From Accumulibacter sp. (GTDB lineage: Bacteria > Pseudomonadota > Gammaproteobacteria > Burkholderiales > Rhodocyclaceae): a stretch of DNA of 36,767 nt. The translations under genes were made by a program, and so were the position numbers. Below the pieces are notes generated by a model. It was not told the origin of the DNA. It ran no database searches and saw nothing but the letters and a program-made list of their open reading frames with translations. The stretch is from contig JAIFKU010000057.1 of assembly GCA_020049495.1 (NCBI GenBank), positions 1 through 36,767 of the forward strand, read 5' to 3'. Below are positions 35,604 to 36,767 of this stretch, piece after piece (position 1 is the stretch's first letter; each line of letters begins with the position of its first letter).

Positions 35604-36767
35604 CTATCCGCTCACTCCATACCCGTGATGCGCCAGCTTCTCGATGTTATGGACAAGGCAATAGAGTTTCCATTGTGTATCGACCTTCTTCTGGCCTCTC
35701 AGGGTGAAGCGGTCGAGCCGCTTGTTATGCCGGAGATTTCCGAACACCGGCTCGACGGTGGCAAAGCGGCGACCGTAAAGGGCTTTGCCTTCGTCACTAT
35801 CGATCGCCCGTTTCATTCGGTCGGTGTAGCTTTCCCCAGTTGAATTCGCTTTGCCCCGGAAGAAACTGACCTGCCGCACCTGGGTTTTATCGGGCGTACG
35901 CAGGCATTTCACTCGTTGATCACAGGGCACACAATCGCGTAACGCACCGGAGAACTTGGTCGAGATATACCCGTTGTGGATGCAGTTCAAGCCGTTCTGA
36001 TAGAGCGTCTTTCCTGCCGGACAGATGCAGGTACCAGTCTTCGGGTCGTAAGTGAAGTCGCCTGGCCGGTAGGTCTTGGCCGTCTTCTTCGGATGCGCCT
36101 TGTCGTAGAGCGGATCGGGCAGGGCTTTGTACTTCTCCTGATCCTTGAAGCGTTCGTCACGCCCTCGCATCCCATTATCGGCAATCAACGCCGGGATGTT
36201 CGCTTCGGCCAGCGCCTTGAGGTTGGTTTCGCTGTGATAACCGGCATCGGCGGTATAGAGCGTATCCGGTGTTGCAGTGGATCGTGTGGCCTGGATCACT
36301 GGGAGCAGCAGTTCCTGTTCAGATCCGGTGCCATGGGCCTGGGCTTCAACGATGATCTGGTGCGACTCATCCACGGCGGCTACACCACAGTAGCCCTGGA
36401 TAACCCCTTTGCTGGTGGCCATCTTGGCACTGTCGGGGTCGGTGCGGTTGCTCTTGCGGATCGAGCCTTTGCTACCCTTGCGGTCGTTCGGGTGTCTGAC
36501 CAGCCATTGGCGCAGTTGAGCCGCGTCGTTGTTCAGCTGTTCGATGCGTCGGACGGTCTTCTCGGCCAGATCGGGCTCGGTCTGCAGTGAGTCATTCTCC
36601 CGGTGGCGTTCGAGCATGACTTTGGCGGCGACTTCGAGCTTCTCGGCTTGACGGGTGAAGTCGGCACGGGTGCCGCTCTTGGCTTTGCTGGCGTTGCTCG
36701 GCAGCTTGACGCCGTCAATGGCAAACATCTGCCGGCCGATCAGGCCTTGCCGGTCGCACAGGTAGAG
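35604..36767 (-). CDS. IS1182-family transposase, 5' end beyond the window
   Basis: The frame stays open to the right edge; LYLCDRQGLIGRQ upstream of the internal Met at 36728 is typical family sequence, so the gene is cut by the window, not degraded. At least 387 residues are visible. Segments include FAIDGVKLPSNASKAKSGT, a charged helical linker, IQGYCGVAAVDESHQIIVEA (first catalytic Asp), YTADAGYHSETN (second Asp) and VEPVFGNLRHNKRLDRFTLR (catalytic Glu). Cys motifs CICPAGKTL and CVPCDQRVKCL are present. All DDE residues are there, so the enzyme could be active. Confidence 0.93.
   Translation of the reverse strand, partial: LYLCDRQGLIGRQMFAIDGVKLPSNASKAKSGTRADFTRQAEKLEVAAKVMLERHRENDSLQTEPDLAEKTVRRIEQLNNDAAQLRQWLVRHPNDRKGSKGSIRKSNRTDPDSAKMATSKGVIQGYCGVAAVDESHQIIVEAQAHGTGSEQELLLPVIQATRSTATPDTLYTADAGYHSETNLKALAEANIPALIADNGMRGRDERFKDQEKYKALPDPLYDKAHPKKTAKTYRPGDFTYDPKTGTCICPAGKTLYQNGLNCIHNGYISTKFSGALRDCVPCDQRVKCLRTPDKTQVRQVSFFRGKANSTGESYTDRMKRAIDSDEGKALYGRRFATVEPVFGNLRHNKRLDRFTLRGQKKVDTQWKLYCLVHNIEKLAHHGYGVSG
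35604..36767 (-). mobile_element. IS1182-family insertion sequence, partial
   Basis: Defined by its transposase gene, which begins beyond the window. The element's end lies somewhere between 35515 and 35603. I could not identify the terminal inverted repeat because the other end is outside the window. Confidence 0.75.

Overview
The window is a GC-rich chromosomal segment from a Gram-negative bacterium, most likely a betaproteobacterium close to the Rhodocyclales. This rests on familiar gene neighbourhoods (sigma factor/DUF3619/DUF3106/RDD beside ilvB-ilvH-ilvC-psd; rpsP-rimM-trmD-rplS; xseB-ispA-dxs), on the LptFG, HolC and FolE2 types, and on DUF families typical of that class. It is almost entirely core chromosome. 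The accessory material is an insertion sequence at the right edge and several short palindromic repeat elements between genes.

Layout. 1-3.4 kb: a partial ORF at the left edge, a PAP2-phosphatase remnant and valS. 3.4-8.0 kb: pepA-holC-hypothetical on the minus strand, divergent from lptF-lptG. 8.0-10.0 kb: a translationally coupled minus-strand cluster of an ECF-like sigma factor, a one-TM DUF3619 protein, a secreted DUF3106 protein and an RDD membrane protein. 10.0-14.4 kb: ilvB-ilvH-ilvC, psd and a truncated pssA, with two palindromic repeats between genes. 14.4-17.1 kb: DUF2069, a YihY/BrkB membrane protein and a 506-aa protein with a PilZ-like motif. 17.3-19.4 kb: the ribosomal operon rpsP-rimM-trmD-rplS. 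19.4-23.4 kb: xseB-ispA-dxs-folE2. 23.6-28.5 kb: an EamA-type transporter, a SpoIIAA-like protein, a sulfurtransferase, an Asp/Glu racemase-family protein and FadH. 28.7-34.4 kb: a DUF1631 gene, queG, tsaE and an AmiC-type amidase. 34.5-36.8 kb: tRNA-Thr(CGU), an acyl-CoA thioesterase and a partial IS1182-family transposase.

The most interesting item lies in what looks like an empty 325-base gap between queG and the DUF1631 gene. On the minus strand, at about 31428-31322, the sequence carries every hallmark segment of a class I cyclic-di-GMP (GEMM-I) riboswitch. It has a plausible sigma-70 promoter upstream and the DUF1631 start codon about 116 bases downstream. This places a large protein of unknown function under probable c-di-GMP control. 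A second protein in the window (15610-17130) carries an N-x-S-x-x-G motif like that of PilZ domains.

Other points worth attention are the pssA truncation junction with DUF2069, the sigma/DUF3619/DUF3106/RDD module that looks like a membrane-signalling system, a CCCCGAAGGAAGT-type repeat found between genes and in frame inside a coding sequence, and a palindrome overlapping the promoter of the thioesterase. All calls were made by reading the sequence; no database search was run.
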